This document shows, one piece after another, positions 10,362 to 20,333 of a stretch of 64,000 nucleotides of DNA. The position numbers and the translations under genes are program-made. Position 1 is the stretch's first letter. The number at the start of each line of letters is the position of its first letter. The DNA comes from Bacteroidales bacterium. Its GTDB lineage: Bacteria > Bacteroidota > Bacteroidia > Bacteroidales > UBA3663. Below the pieces are notes generated by a model. The model was not told where the DNA came from. It searched no databases and was given only the letters and a program-made list of their open reading frames with translations. The DNA is taken from NCBI GenBank assembly GCA_024694125.1, contig JAILKE010000036.1, positions 1-64,000 on the forward strand, in the 5' to 3' direction.

Positions 10362-11177
10362 ATGAAAATCAATCGAATTTTGCCATCAACATTAGTATGC
10401 CTCTCTATGGCAAGCCTGTTTGTTGGCTGTTATGATGAATATGATGATTATGAAGTTGGCGATGCTGCAAGTCAGTATAATGTAACTTTCGCTACAGCAT
10501 CGGATATTGTTGCAGCCAAGAGTGATAACGGGTGCACAGTCACCCTGCAACGTCCCAGCTCAGAGGCTGCCAGCGCACTTACGGTCGAACTTGATGTCCT
10601 GATCAGTGAGATTGCTTTCGATATTCCTAAGACGGTAACTTTCGCAGCCGGTGACACTTTGGCCGACCTCGTAATCACGTTTCCTGCCGATATGGAATTG
10701 AATGTCCCTTACTCCATTGAGCTAGAGATTGATGATGACTACACCAACCCATATTTGGCCCAGGAGTCTATTTCTAAACTTTATACCACTATCAGCAAGG
10801 AGGATTTTGATACGTATGCTGCAGTTACCTTCGTCGATGGATTCTGGTATGGTGAGGAGGAGTGCGAGTGGAATGCTACTGTAGAGTATTCACCTGCCCT
10901 CGATATATATCGTGTCAAGGATGCTTACTATACATCTAATCCTCTCTATTTTGCATGGGATAAGGAGGCTGGTACTGTCTCTCTTGTCGCTTCTGATGGT
11001 ACTGCAACTAAGAAATGGGTTACAGGTCTCGTAGATGATGATTATGGCGCTTTAACTGCAGTATATGTCAGTGGTGAATATGTAGCAGCGTCTAAGTCTA
11101 TCGAATTCCTCTTCTCATGGACAGTTTCTGATGGCTCGTTCGGCAAGTATCCTGTTTCTTTGGTATTCGCTGAATAA
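10362..11177 (+). CDS. Surface lipoprotein of unknown family in SusCD operon 1
   Basis: A 271-residue lipoprotein with lipobox LFVGC (Cys at about residue 23) followed by an acidic stretch DEYDDYE, typical of surface-exposed Bacteroidetes lipoproteins. The first half looks like an immunoglobulin-like or Calx-beta-like sandwich (VTLQRPSSEAASALTVELDV). The second half has the pattern of a C-terminal beta domain with aromatic residues. As third gene after SusC and SusD it is probably an auxiliary surface binding protein. I do not recognise a named family, and the binding role is inferred from position only. Confidence 0.6.
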   Translation: MKINRILPSTLVCLSMASLFVGCYDEYDDYEVGDAASQYNVTFATASDIVAAKSDNGCTVTLQRPSSEAASALTVELDVLISEIAFDIPKTVTFAAGDTLADLVITFPADMELNVPYSIELEIDDDYTNPYLAQESISKLYTTISKEDFDTYAAVTFVDGFWYGEEECEWNATVEYSPALDIYRVKDAYYTSNPLYFAWDKEAGTVSLVASDGTATKKWVTGLVDDDYGALTAVYVSGEYVAASKSIEFLFSWTVSDGSFGKYPVSLVFAE

Positions 11178-11200
11178 ACTGCTTGGAAATAATATTTTAT

Positions 11201-11236
11201 GCGGGAATGAGACCTCACGGTTTCGTTCCCGCTTTT
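11201..11236 (+). terminator. Intrinsic terminator of SusCD operon 1
   Basis: GCGGGAA at 11201-11207 pairs with TTCCCGC at 11226-11232, extended inward by a wobble and GA/TC pairs. TTTT follows. It lies 24 bp past the stop of the third lipoprotein. Confidence 0.75.
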
Positions 11237-11361
11237 CTATCCGTATTACTCTTTTTTTAGATGTTCTGCAGCTTCGTCGCAATTATTTCTTGTTTTGTAG
11301 TTCTCTGTCTTTATCATTTTTACCCTCTTTTTCCGCTTTACATGATTTTCTGTATCAAAAA

Positions 11362-11394
11362 TTTGGTGATTTAGAGATAAATGATTAACTTTGC
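11362..11394 (+). promoter_or_regulatory. Promoter of the thiamine operon
   Basis: TTTG at 11362-11365, a 20-bp spacer and TAACTTTGC at 11386-11394: an exact match to the Bacteroidetes consensus. Transcription would start at about 11401, just before the riboswitch, so the thiamine genes have their own promoter separate from SusCD operon 1. Confidence 0.85.
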
Positions 11395-11403
11395 GGTCGA
11401 AAA

Positions 11404-11492
11404 AATAACTCGGGGTGCTGAGGCCAGCGGGCCGAAGCTGAGATTATACCCATAGAACCTGATGCGGGTAATGCCGTCGTAGGAAGAAGCAA
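11404..11492 (+). ncRNA. TPP riboswitch (THI element)
   Basis: The conserved THI-box pieces appear in order: CTCGGGGTGCTG at 11410, GCTGAGA at 11437, TACCC, GAACCTGAT at 11455, GGGTAATGCC at 11466 and CGTAGGAAG at 11478. A small GGCC/GGCC stem fills the variable arm. It binds thiamine pyrophosphate and turns the downstream genes down when the cofactor is plentiful. The outer P1 stem looks weak by eye, with only a few pairs between 11406-11411 and 11482-11490. Confidence 0.95.
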
Positions 11493-11537
11493 GCGCCACT
11501 TTATGTGGGTGCGTATTATATGAAAGGTATAGCCACT

Positions 11538-11574
11538 CGAGTAGCAGTCATACGGACTGTCTGCTCGTTTTTTT
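11538..11574 (+). terminator. Riboswitch-linked intrinsic terminator
   Basis: CGAGTAGCAGTC at 11538-11549 pairs with GACTGTCTGCTCG at 11555-11567 with one bulged base. A seven-T run follows. Lying 45 bp past the riboswitch and 150 bp before thiS, it is the likely expression platform (transcription attenuation). Confidence 0.8.
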
Positions 11575-11719
11575 ATTTTAGGCATACTGCTATTCAGATA
11601 TACTGACTGCGACACACCAATTCCCAAACCAAACATTATCCGTTGTCAGGATGGAGATTGAATCTTCGTCCCGGCTATTCCTGTTTATTCCCGAAACTCA
11701 AATCACAAATTTAATCCAA

Positions 11720-11917
11720 ATGAATATTCAGATCAATGGTAAAGAGACGGCAACCACTGCTGCTACTGTGGCAGAGTTGGCCGCCCAGATGCAGTTGCCC
11801 GAACAGGGCGTAGCCATAGCCGTCGGTAACCAGATGGTGCCACGTGCAGCATGGGCGGATACTCCGTTGGCGGAGGGCGCCCGCGTCACTATCATCAAGG
11901 CAGCCTGTGGTGGATGA
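11720..11917 (+). CDS. thiS: Sulfur carrier protein ThiS
   Basis: A 65-residue ubiquitin-like sulfur carrier ending in the required Gly-Gly (AACGG). The C-terminal glycine is adenylated by ThiF and converted to the thiocarboxylate that gives sulfur to ThiG for the thiazole ring. The ATG at 11720 gives the standard family start (MNIQINGKE). An in-frame ATG at 11651 would add 23 residues unlike the family and lies in the leader. It is the first gene of the operon after the riboswitch and terminator; thiE follows after 48 bp. Confidence 0.95.
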   Translation: MNIQINGKETATTAATVAELAAQMQLPEQGVAIAVGNQMVPRAAWADTPLAEGARVTIIKAACGG

Positions 11918-11965
11918 CATGCAGGTAGTAGTCCAATGAATCAATGACTGTCATCGAACGAACTA

Positions 11966-12631
11966 ATGAATAGTACAGAACAATACAAGTGGCGGGAGCA
12001 TCTGCCTATGTTGCAATTCATCTCGCATCACAACGAACGCTATGACTATCTCGATTCCATACGGCTGGCGCTCCAGGGCGGATGCCGTTGGGTCCAACTG
12101 CGCGTGAAGAAGGCCACCGATGCCGAGGTGCTGCCCCTGGCAGTGGAGGCACAACGTATGTGCCGTGAGGCTGGTGCCGTCTTCATCATTGACGATAGGG
12201 TAGAGCTGGTACAACGGCTAGGCGCCGATGGCGTTCACCTGGGCAAGGAGGATATGCCCATAGCCGAGGCACGTCGTGTGCTGGGTCCGGATTATATCAT
12301 CGGAGGAACGGCCAATACCATAGCCGATGTGCAGATGCACGCCGAGGCTGGTGCCGACTATATCGGTTGTGGACCGTTCCGTTTCACTACGACCAAGGAG
12401 CGTCTTTCGCCTGTCCTTGGCCTGGATGGTTATCGTCACATCATGGACCAGATGCGCCAGTTGGGACTCTCCCTGCCCGTGGTCGCCATTGGTGGCATCA
12501 CCGATGCCGACATCCTCGACGTACTCTCCACGGGTGTATCGGGCATAGCCCTGAGTGGAGCCGTGCTGCAGGCACCTGACCCAGTTGCAGAGATGCAGAG
12601 GCTGCTGGAGAGGGTAAAGGGTAAAGAGTAA
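11966..12631 (+). CDS. thiE: Thiamine phosphate synthase ThiE
   Basis: A 221-residue TIM-barrel enzyme that joins hydroxymethylpyrimidine pyrophosphate and thiazole phosphate to make thiamine phosphate. Family motifs are present: WVQLRVK (pyrophosphate binding), IDDRVELV, DGVHLGKEDM, GTAN, and GPFRFTTTKERLSPVLG, the loop that holds thiazole phosphate. AIGGI is near the end. It is the complete ThiE of the operon, in contrast to the shorter TenI-like protein at 17411. The 3' end runs into short GGTAAAGA repeats. Confidence 0.93.
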   Translation: MNSTEQYKWREHLPMLQFISHHNERYDYLDSIRLALQGGCRWVQLRVKKATDAEVLPLAVEAQRMCREAGAVFIIDDRVELVQRLGADGVHLGKEDMPIAEARRVLGPDYIIGGTANTIADVQMHAEAGADYIGCGPFRFTTTKERLSPVLGLDGYRHIMDQMRQLGLSLPVVAIGGITDADILDVLSTGVSGIALSGAVLQAPDPVAEMQRLLERVKGKE

Positions 12632-12737
12632 AGAGTAGTGTCCCCTATAGAAACTATAGCAACTATAGTAACTATAGCTTCTATCTCCTATCTTGTTTCT
12701 ATCGACTATAAATCAATCAAAATAAACATACACGACA

Positions 12738-13520
12738 ATGAAAAATCTTGTTATCGCCGGACGCGAGTTTTCGTCCAGACTCTTCCTGGGAACAGGCAAG
12801 TTCAGTAACAATACATTGATGGCTAAGGCCATCGAGGCATCACAGACAGAGATGGTAACTGTAGCCATGAAGCGAGTAGAGTTGGCCGACCGTCAGGACG
12901 ACCTGCTCACCCACATCACACAGCACCCCAACATACAGCTGTTGCCCAATACATCGGGCGTGCGCAATGCCGAGGAGGCAGTCTTTGCAGCCCAGATGGC
13001 GCGTGAGGCTTTCGGCACCAATTGGCTCAAACTCGAGATACATCCCGATCCACGTTACCTGTTGCCCGATTCGATCGAGACACTCCGTGCCACGGAGCAG
13101 TTGGTCAAGATGGGCTTCGTCGTCTTGCCCTACTGTCAGGCTGACCCAACGCTCTGCAAGCATCTGGAGGAGGCTGGCGCTGCTACCGTGATGCCATTGG
13201 CTGCACCTATCGGTACGAACAAGGGCTTGCGCATGCGCGACTTCCTGCAGATCATCATTGAGCAGGCCACTGTTCCTGTCGTGGTCGATGCCGGTATCGG
13301 AGCCCCCAGCCACGCTGCCGAGGCTATGGAGATGGGCGCCGACTGCTGTCTGGTCAATACCGCCATTGCCGTAGCAGGCGACCCTGTAGCTATGGCCGAT
13401 GCCTTCCGCCAGGCCGTCATCGCCGGTCGTCAGGCATACGAAGCCGGTCTGGGCGCCATCAGTGATTGTGCCGAGGCTTCCAGCCCACTCACTGCTTTCT
13501 TGGAAGAAAGCAAAATATAA
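12738..13520 (+). CDS. thiG: Thiazole synthase ThiG
   Basis: A 260-residue TIM-barrel thiazole synthase that condenses deoxyxylulose phosphate, dehydroglycine and ThiS thiocarboxylate into the thiazole phosphate. Lys98 in the KLEIHPD segment is the expected Schiff-base lysine. The [29 protein letters not shown] stretch covers the phosphate-binding end. The gene is full length. The 106-bp gap upstream holds three AACTATAG repeats. The 148-bp gap downstream is filled with AATTGATAATTG words. Confidence 0.95.
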   Translation: MKNLVIAGREFSSRLFLGTGKFSNNTLMAKAIEASQTEMVTVAMKRVELADRQDDLLTHITQHPNIQLLPNTSGVRNAEEAVFAAQMAREAFGTNWLKLEIHPDPRYLLPDSIETLRATEQLVKMGFVVLPYCQADPTLCKHLEEAGAATVMPLAAPIGTNKGLRMRDFLQIIIEQATVPVVVDAGIGAPSHAAEAMEMGADCCLVNTAIAVAGDPVAMADAFRQAVIAGRQAYEAGLGAISDCAEASSPLTAFLEESKI

Positions 13521-13605
13521 TTGATAATTGACAATTGATAATTGATAAACAATTGAAAGTTGAAAATTGAAAGTTGAAAATTGAAAACTCAATTGACTGA
13601 TAAAT
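13517..13605 (+). repeat. AATTGATAATTG / AATTGAAAGTTG word array after thiG
   Basis: From the thiG stop onward the gap is made of short repeated words (AATTGATAATTGACAATTG, then AATTGAAAGTTGAAAATTG), followed by AAATAGTAAATTG words up to the thiC start. Orientation is sense with respect to the operon. Confidence 0.85.
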
Positions 13606-13638
13606 AGAAAAATAAATAAATTGTCAAATAAATAGTAA

Positions 13639-15360
<1,722 letters not shown>

Positions 15361-15362
15361 CC

Positions 15363-16088
15363 ATGGCACTCTCGGCAACACAACAACAGCGTTATAGCCG
15401 GCACCTGCTGCTCGATGGCTTCGGCACCGAGGGGCAGGAGCGGCTGCTGCGCGCCAAGGTCCTCGTCGTGGGCGCAGGTGGACTCGGTTCGCCCGTGTCG
15501 CTCTACCTGGCGGCTGCGGGCGTGGGTACTATCGGCATAGTGGACGGTGACGAAGTGGCTCTCTCCAACCTGCAGCGCCAGGTGATACACTCCACCGCAG
15601 CAGTTGGTACCCCCAAGGTCGATTCCGCCGCCCAGCGACTCTCGGCGCTCAATCCCGACGTACAGGTCGAGAGGCATCCGGTCTTTCTCACTCCGGACAA
15701 TGCCGCACAGCTCATTGAGCCCTATGACTTTGTCCTGGACTGCACGGACAATTTCGTGGTCAAGTATCTGATCAACGACGTCTGCGTGCAGTTGGGCAAA
15801 CCTTTCAGTATGGGTGGCATTGCCCAATATTCAGGCCAACTGATGACGCACGTGCCGGGTACGGCCGATTACCGCTGCATCTTCCCCGAACCGCCTCACA
15901 CTGACTCTGCCCAACCGGTACAGCCTGCGGGTGTCCTGGGCAGCATAGTGGGCATACTCGGCACGATGCAGGCCACCGAGTGCATCAAGTACCTGACCGG
16001 CGTGGGCGAACTGCTCACCGATACGCTTCTCACGTTCGATGCGCGCGACTTCGAGATCAACAAGGTAGCTGTTGCAATTGATAATTGA
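15363..16088 (+). CDS. thiF: ThiF/MoeB-family adenylyltransferase, without zinc-site cysteines
   Basis: A 241-residue E1-like enzyme expected to adenylate the C-terminus of ThiS. The nucleotide-binding GAGGLGSP loop (about residues 38-45), the SNLQRQ catalytic segment and the DCTDNF motif are present. Most zinc-site cysteines of E. coli ThiF/MoeB are missing. Only the Cys of YRC remains; the segment before AGVLG has no Cys (QPVQPAGVLG), and the C-terminal CPxC pair is absent because the protein ends early. The persulfide cysteine of E. coli ThiF would lie in that missing segment. The operon position supports a ThiF role, though sulfur transfer may differ. Confidence 0.85.
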   Translation: MALSATQQQRYSRHLLLDGFGTEGQERLLRAKVLVVGAGGLGSPVSLYLAAAGVGTIGIVDGDEVALSNLQRQVIHSTAAVGTPKVDSAAQRLSALNPDVQVERHPVFLTPDNAAQLIEPYDFVLDCTDNFVVKYLINDVCVQLGKPFSMGGIAQYSGQLMTHVPGTADYRCIFPEPPHTDSAQPVQPAGVLGSIVGILGTMQATECIKYLTGVGELLTDTLLTFDARDFEINKVAVAIDN

Positions 16089-16225
16089 TAATTGATAATT
16101 GATAATTGATAAATAATTGAAAAATATTGGCCCGCAAGTAACCCTTTGTACTTTGTACTTTGTCCCCTTGTACTTTGTACATTGTCCCTTTGTCCTTCGT
16201 ACTTAGTCCCTTTGTACTTTAATTG
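16073..16225 (+). repeat. Two word arrays between thiF and thiH
   Basis: Directly over the thiF stop comes (AATTGATAATTG)n at 16073-16120. It is followed by CTTTGTACTTTGTCC words at 16138-16222 up to 25 bp before the thiH start. Both are in the sense orientation for the operon. Confidence 0.85.
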
Positions 16226-16249
16226 GCCAATAATTAAACATTTTTTCCC

Positions 16250-17383
16250 GTGTTTACAGACGAACTTTCCAAAATAAGTTGGGACGAGACTACCGAGCGG
16301 ATAGCCTCCATGACCGACAATGACGTACGGCGGGCTCTCACCAAGACCCATTGTGACGTCAATGATTTCATGGCGTTGCTCTCACCTGCAGCAACACCTT
16401 ACCTCGAGACCATGGCGCGACTGTCGCGCCGATACACCGAAGAGCGTTTCGGCCGCACCATGTCGATGTTCATACCGCTCTACATCACCAATTCCTGCTC
16501 GAACTCGTGCGTCTATTGCGGCTTCCATCGCGAGAACCCCATGGCACGCACCATCCTCACCCCCGAGCAGATCGAGGACGAATATCGCGCCATCAAGCAG
16601 TTGGCACCCTTTGAGAACATCCTCCTGGTGACCGGCGAGAATCCTGCCAAGGCGGGCGTGCCCTACCTCGCCAAGGCCATCGACATTGCCAAGCGTTACT
16701 TCTCGAACATCAAGATCGAGGTGATGCCGCTGTCGGCCGAGGACTATGCCACCCTGACCCATCACGGACTGAACGGCGTGATCTGTTTCCAGGAGACCTA
16801 CCATCGCGAGAACTACAACCTGTACCACCCGCGTGGCATGAAGAGCAAGTTCGACTGGCGTTGCAACGGCTTCGACCGTATGGGTCAGGCTGGTGTGCAC
16901 TCCATCGGTATGGGTGTGCTGATAGGTCTGGAGCGTGAGTGGCGCACGGACGTCACGATGATGGCCTATCACCTGCGCTATCTGCAGAAGCACTATTGGC
17001 GCACCAAGTATTCAATCAATTTCCCCCGTATGCGCCCGGCGCAGAATGAGGGATTCCAGCCCAACTGCTTCATGACCGACCGTGAGTTGGCCCAGGCCAC
17101 CTTCGCCATGCGCATCTTCGACCACGATGTCGATATCTCGTACTCAACCCGCGAACCGGCCTACATCCGCGACAATATGTGCACGCTGGGCGTCACGACC
17201 ATGTCAGCCGGTAGCCGAGTCAACCCTGGCGGTTATCATACCTATCCGCAGGCTCTCGAACAGTTCACCGTCAGCGACGAACGCGCTCCACAAATCATCG
17301 ATGCCCGCCTGCGCCAACTGGGCCGTGAACCAGTCTGGAAGGATTGGGACGCATCGTTCGACCTGTTCCGCCCGGCATTGTAA
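16250..17383 (+). CDS. thiH: 2-iminoacetate synthase ThiH (GTG start)
   Basis: A 377-residue radical SAM tyrosine lyase that makes dehydroglycine for ThiG. The cluster motif is C83-x3-C87-x2-C90 (CSNSCVYC), followed by GFHREN. The later QETYHRENY, FDWRCNGFDR and FPRMRPA segments are typical of ThiH. The start is GTG at 16250; the next in-frame ATG would remove N-terminal family sequence. The anaerobic thiazole route (ThiH, not ThiO) fits an anaerobe. Confidence 0.95.
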   Translation: MFTDELSKISWDETTERIASMTDNDVRRALTKTHCDVNDFMALLSPAATPYLETMARLSRRYTEERFGRTMSMFIPLYITNSCSNSCVYCGFHRENPMARTILTPEQIEDEYRAIKQLAPFENILLVTGENPAKAGVPYLAKAIDIAKRYFSNIKIEVMPLSAEDYATLTHHGLNGVICFQETYHRENYNLYHPRGMKSKFDWRCNGFDRMGQAGVHSIGMGVLIGLEREWRTDVTMMAYHLRYLQKHYWRTKYSINFPRMRPAQNEGFQPNCFMTDRELAQATFAMRIFDHDVDISYSTREPAYIRDNMCTLGVTTMSAGSRVNPGGYHTYPQALEQFTVSDERAPQIIDARLRQLGREPVWKDWDASFDLFRPAL

Positions 17384-17410
17384 AATAACCTCTCAACTGT
17401 ACAACCTTCC

Positions 17411-17947
17411 ATGACCATCGTCATAACTCTGCCAGATTTTGTGCCCGACGAGGCACGACGCATCGAGGCGCTCCTGCAGCGCGGCGATGTTGACCTGGTG
17501 CATATACGCAAGCCCCAGGCTACGGAACGTGAAGTGGCTCAGCTCATCGAGCAGATCCAGCCCGTGTGGTACGATAGGTTGGTGGTGCACGATCATCATG
17601 CTCTGGCGCTACGGTATGGGTTGCACGGCATTCACTTGAATGGGCGTCATCCCGTGCCGCCGCCTGCGTGGCACGGGGCGCTCAGTATCTCGTGTCACTC
17701 ATTGGACGAATTGGCTCGATGTCGCCAGCAGCCCTTTGCCTATATGAGTCTCAGTCCTATCTTTGACAGCATCTCGAAGCAGGGCTATCACTCGGCCTTC
17801 ACCGCCTCCGACATTGCTGCTGCCCGTGCTGAGGGTATCATTGACCAACGGGTCTTGGCCTTGGGTGGCGTCACCTTCGCTCGCCTCCCCGAGGTCCTCC
17901 GTATGGGCTTCGGCGGCGGAATGATACTGGGCGATGCGTGGAAGTAA
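17411..17947 (+). CDS. TenI-like / short ThiE-family protein
   Basis: A 178-residue ThiE/TenI-family TIM barrel, about 40 residues shorter than the true ThiE in the same operon. It keeps the VHIRKP, VVHDHHALALRYGLHGIHLN and YMSLSPIFDSISKQGY segments. It lacks the TTTK loop that binds thiazole phosphate in ThiE. TenI proteins aromatise the thiazole tautomer made by ThiG, and that job fits this gene in an operon that already has thiE. A degenerate second ThiE cannot be excluded. Confidence 0.8.
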   Translation: MTIVITLPDFVPDEARRIEALLQRGDVDLVHIRKPQATEREVAQLIEQIQPVWYDRLVVHDHHALALRYGLHGIHLNGRHPVPPPAWHGALSISCHSLDELARCRQQPFAYMSLSPIFDSISKQGYHSAFTASDIAAARAEGIIDQRVLALGGVTFARLPEVLRMGFGGGMILGDAWK

Positions 17948-17961
17948 TCGTTAAAGTCTTT

Positions 17962-18090
17962 TTTAGGAAGTGACAAGGAATTGACAAAGAAGTGACAATT
18001 TTTTAAAGGAAGTGACAAGGAAGTGACAAAGAAGTGACAAGGAATTGACAGGGACGATACAAAGAATTGACAAGGAAGTGCCACCCAAGT
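17962..18090. repeat. GGAAGTGACAA 11-bp word array, antisense copy
   Basis: Eleven-bp units (GGAAGTGACAA, GGAATTGACAA, AGAAGTGACAA) ending in CAGGGACGATACAA follow the tenI stop. They are the reverse complement of the array at 18194-18305, so the two can pair over about 100 bp. The loop between (18091-18193) is T-rich and holds no gene. Confidence 0.9.
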
Positions 18091-18193
18091 CACGTCCATT
18101 GATACACTCCCCACGTTTTTTTGTATCGTCCCTGTAATTTCTATTGTTTTTTTGCATCGGCTTTTCCCCTTCCTTTAATTCCCATTAGTTTTT

Positions 18194-18305
18194 TCTATCG
18201 TCCTTGTCACTTCCCTGTCACTTCTTTGTCACTTCTTTGTCACTTCCTTTAAAAACTTCCTTGTCACTTCCCTGTCACTTCCCTGTCACTTCCTTGTCAC
18301 TTCCT
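18194..18305 (+). repeat. TGTCACTTCC 11-bp word array before thiD
   Basis: About ten copies of TTGTCACTTCC in sense orientation end in TTCCTTTAAT, 14 bp before the thiD ATG. The same arrangement precedes rel, parB and the phosphoesterase gene. Confidence 0.9.
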
Positions 18306-18319
18306 TTAATTTTTTTATT

Positions 18320-19135
18320 ATGTCTATCATTCTTTCCATCGCCGGCAGCGATCCCTCGGCGGGAGCCGGCATCCAGCAGGACCTCAAGACCATAACCGCA
18401 TTAGGGGAGTATGGTGCAACTGTCATCACCGCCCTCACGTCGCAGAATACGATGGGCGTAGATGCCGTCATGTCCGTACCCGCCGATGTGGTATGTTCCC
18501 AGATGGAGTCTGTGCTGAGCGACCTGGACGTGGCAGCCATCAAGATTGGGATGGTGCCCAATGTCGAGGTGGCGCGTGTGGTGGCCGATAAGTTGCGCCG
18601 CTATCTGTCAGGGCACAGGGTGTCCGTGGTCTATGATCCCGTGATGGTATCGACCAGTGGGAGGGAGCTGATGACCACGGAGTGTGTGGAGTTCGTCCGC
18701 CAATCTCTTTTCCCCCTCTGCACCTTGGTCACGCCCAATCTGTCCGAGACTGCCTGCCTGTCGGGCATCCCCTTGGAGCAGCTCGATGGGAGTGAACCGC
18801 ACAATGACCGTAGAGAGAAGGCGGGGAAACTGCTCTCGGCCAAATGCGGTGTGGCGTTCCTGCTCAAAGGAGGGCACGCCCATTCCGCCCAGATGACCGA
18901 CCACCTCTATTTGCCCGATGGTACTGTCCATACCTACTCGGCTCCGCGCATAGAGAGCACCAACCTGCACGGCACAGGTTGTACCCTTTCGTCGGCCATA
19001 GCCACCTATCTGGCCAACGGCCACCCACTACCCGATGCCGTCCGTGCTGCCAAAGAGGTGCTGCAGCGCGCCGTGATTCAGGGACGCGACCTCCACATCG
19101 GTCACGGCAATGGTCCACTGTGGGTAAATAATTGA
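18320..19135 (+). CDS. thiD: Hydroxymethylpyrimidine (phosphate) kinase ThiD
   Basis: A 271-residue ribokinase-fold enzyme that phosphorylates hydroxymethylpyrimidine phosphate to the pyrophosphate used by ThiE. Motifs are SIAGSDPSAGAGIQQDLK at the N-terminus, KIGM, YDPVMVSTSG, TPNLSE, LLKGGH and the anion-hole/catalytic HGTGCTLSSAIA near the C-terminus. Length is normal. It is the last gene of the operon. No clear terminator follows; the stop runs into AATTGACAATTGATAA words. Confidence 0.95.
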   Translation: MSIILSIAGSDPSAGAGIQQDLKTITALGEYGATVITALTSQNTMGVDAVMSVPADVVCSQMESVLSDLDVAAIKIGMVPNVEVARVVADKLRRYLSGHRVSVVYDPVMVSTSGRELMTTECVEFVRQSLFPLCTLVTPNLSETACLSGIPLEQLDGSEPHNDRREKAGKLLSAKCGVAFLLKGGHAHSAQMTDHLYLPDGTVHTYSAPRIESTNLHGTGCTLSSAIATYLANGHPLPDAVRAAKEVLQRAVIQGRDLHIGHGNGPLWVNN

Positions 19136-19169
19136 CAATTGATAATTTATAATTGATACTCCTCGATTA

Positions 19170-19387
19170 AAAAAATCCAAACTGTACGGTTAGAAAACGA
19201 ATAATATTTTATTTAATTTTTGAGAGAAAGCGAAACTTTCGAAATAAACGAAAACCTACGGTTTAAAAGTTGTGCGAAGATGATTTTCGCTTTTTTCGAG
19301 TTTTTCGTGTTCAAAAAAAATAAATTTTGCTTTCTAAAAATAATATTTTTTGCGTTGTTCATATCAACCGTACAGGTCGAAAAAATC
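19170..19387. mobile_element. Candidate MITE-like element
   Basis: CTGTACGGTT (19182-19191) and AACCGTACAG (19366-19375) form a perfect 10-bp inverted repeat bounding about 200 bp of AT-rich DNA. AAAAAATC occurs at both outer edges (19170-19177 and 19380-19387) and could be a target-site duplication. There is no transposase gene inside. The inverted repeat is certain; the mobile origin is inferred. Confidence 0.4.
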
Positions 19388-19447
19388 TACAAATAGTGTT
19401 ATCGTACGAAGTTTACAATATCCATCTTCTGTGTCTATGCGTTCATA

Positions 19448-19491
19448 GTGCGATTGGTGTGCGATTGGAATGCGATTGGTGTGCGATTGGT
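19448..19491. repeat. 11-bp tandem repeat, four copies
   Basis: Four units of GTGCGATTGGT with single changes. The rest of 19136-20333 (1.2 kb) is AT-rich. It contains the candidate MITE, this array, a promoter-like box at 19998 and a leader of about 320 nt for SusC 2. I see no gene. Confidence 0.9.
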
Positions 19492-19997
19492 TATCCCAAG
19501 CCTATCGTACAATAACCGCAGGGCAATCGCGTTCCGAGCGAAATGCGATGGTGGCGTGATAATAGGCTTATGGTCGGTGCCAGGAAGGGTTAATGTTCAA
19601 TGGAGGTTTGGCTGCAGGGGTAATATAGCGCTTATGAATTTTCACTGAAGACATTATGCTATTGAATAACGGAAATATTCCTTGAAATGTATAATGATGC
19701 AATGAATATGCATTATTAATTTCGTTTAAATGTCATTTTGCCATTGATGTTCGATTTTAGATGCCAAAATATAGGTTTGTTTGATGTTTGATGAGGTTGC
19801 TTGCTAAAGGGAGAAAGAGGAGAGCGCAAATCATTTTGATGCTAAAAAGTGCAAAAATATGGTACATTTGATATTGATTAATCTATAGAAAGCCCGTTTT
19901 TGCTAAATGGAGTTTATAAAAATACTCTTTTTATGCTAATATGGACAATAGGTTAAAATTATATTGTTAAAAAATACTATAAAAATGCAAAATTGTT

Positions 19998-20006
19998 TAA
20001 CTTTGC
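19998..20006 (+). promoter_or_regulatory. Probable -7 box for SusCD operon 2
   Basis: TAACTTTGC matches the Bacteroidetes -7 element. No good TTTG is found 20 bp upstream, so the promoter may need an activator. The leader would be about 320 nt and includes a GC-rich segment at 20160-20230. Confidence 0.5.
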
Positions 20007-20333
20007 ATTGTTTTTTCGAACAAATTGGGTGTTTGCAATAGAAGTTGTTGACAAAAAAATTAGTATTGGAGCAAAAAGAAACAATGTCTATTTAAGGTTA
20101 TATTGGGTGTTCTTTATTTTCTAAACTATTTTTTTAGACTCAATTGGTAAGAATAGCAAGCCGGACGCTGCCAGCCCCAGCCGTCGGACTGGCTCATATA
20201 GGTTGCCATATCCGCTTCCACCGTTCATTCCAGCACAGTAAATGAAAGCGGATTGACAATAGAATTCGCTTACCCCAGATAAAATGAAAAGACAAAAAAG
20301 CATAACAAATAAACAAAACAACAACGATTAGAA

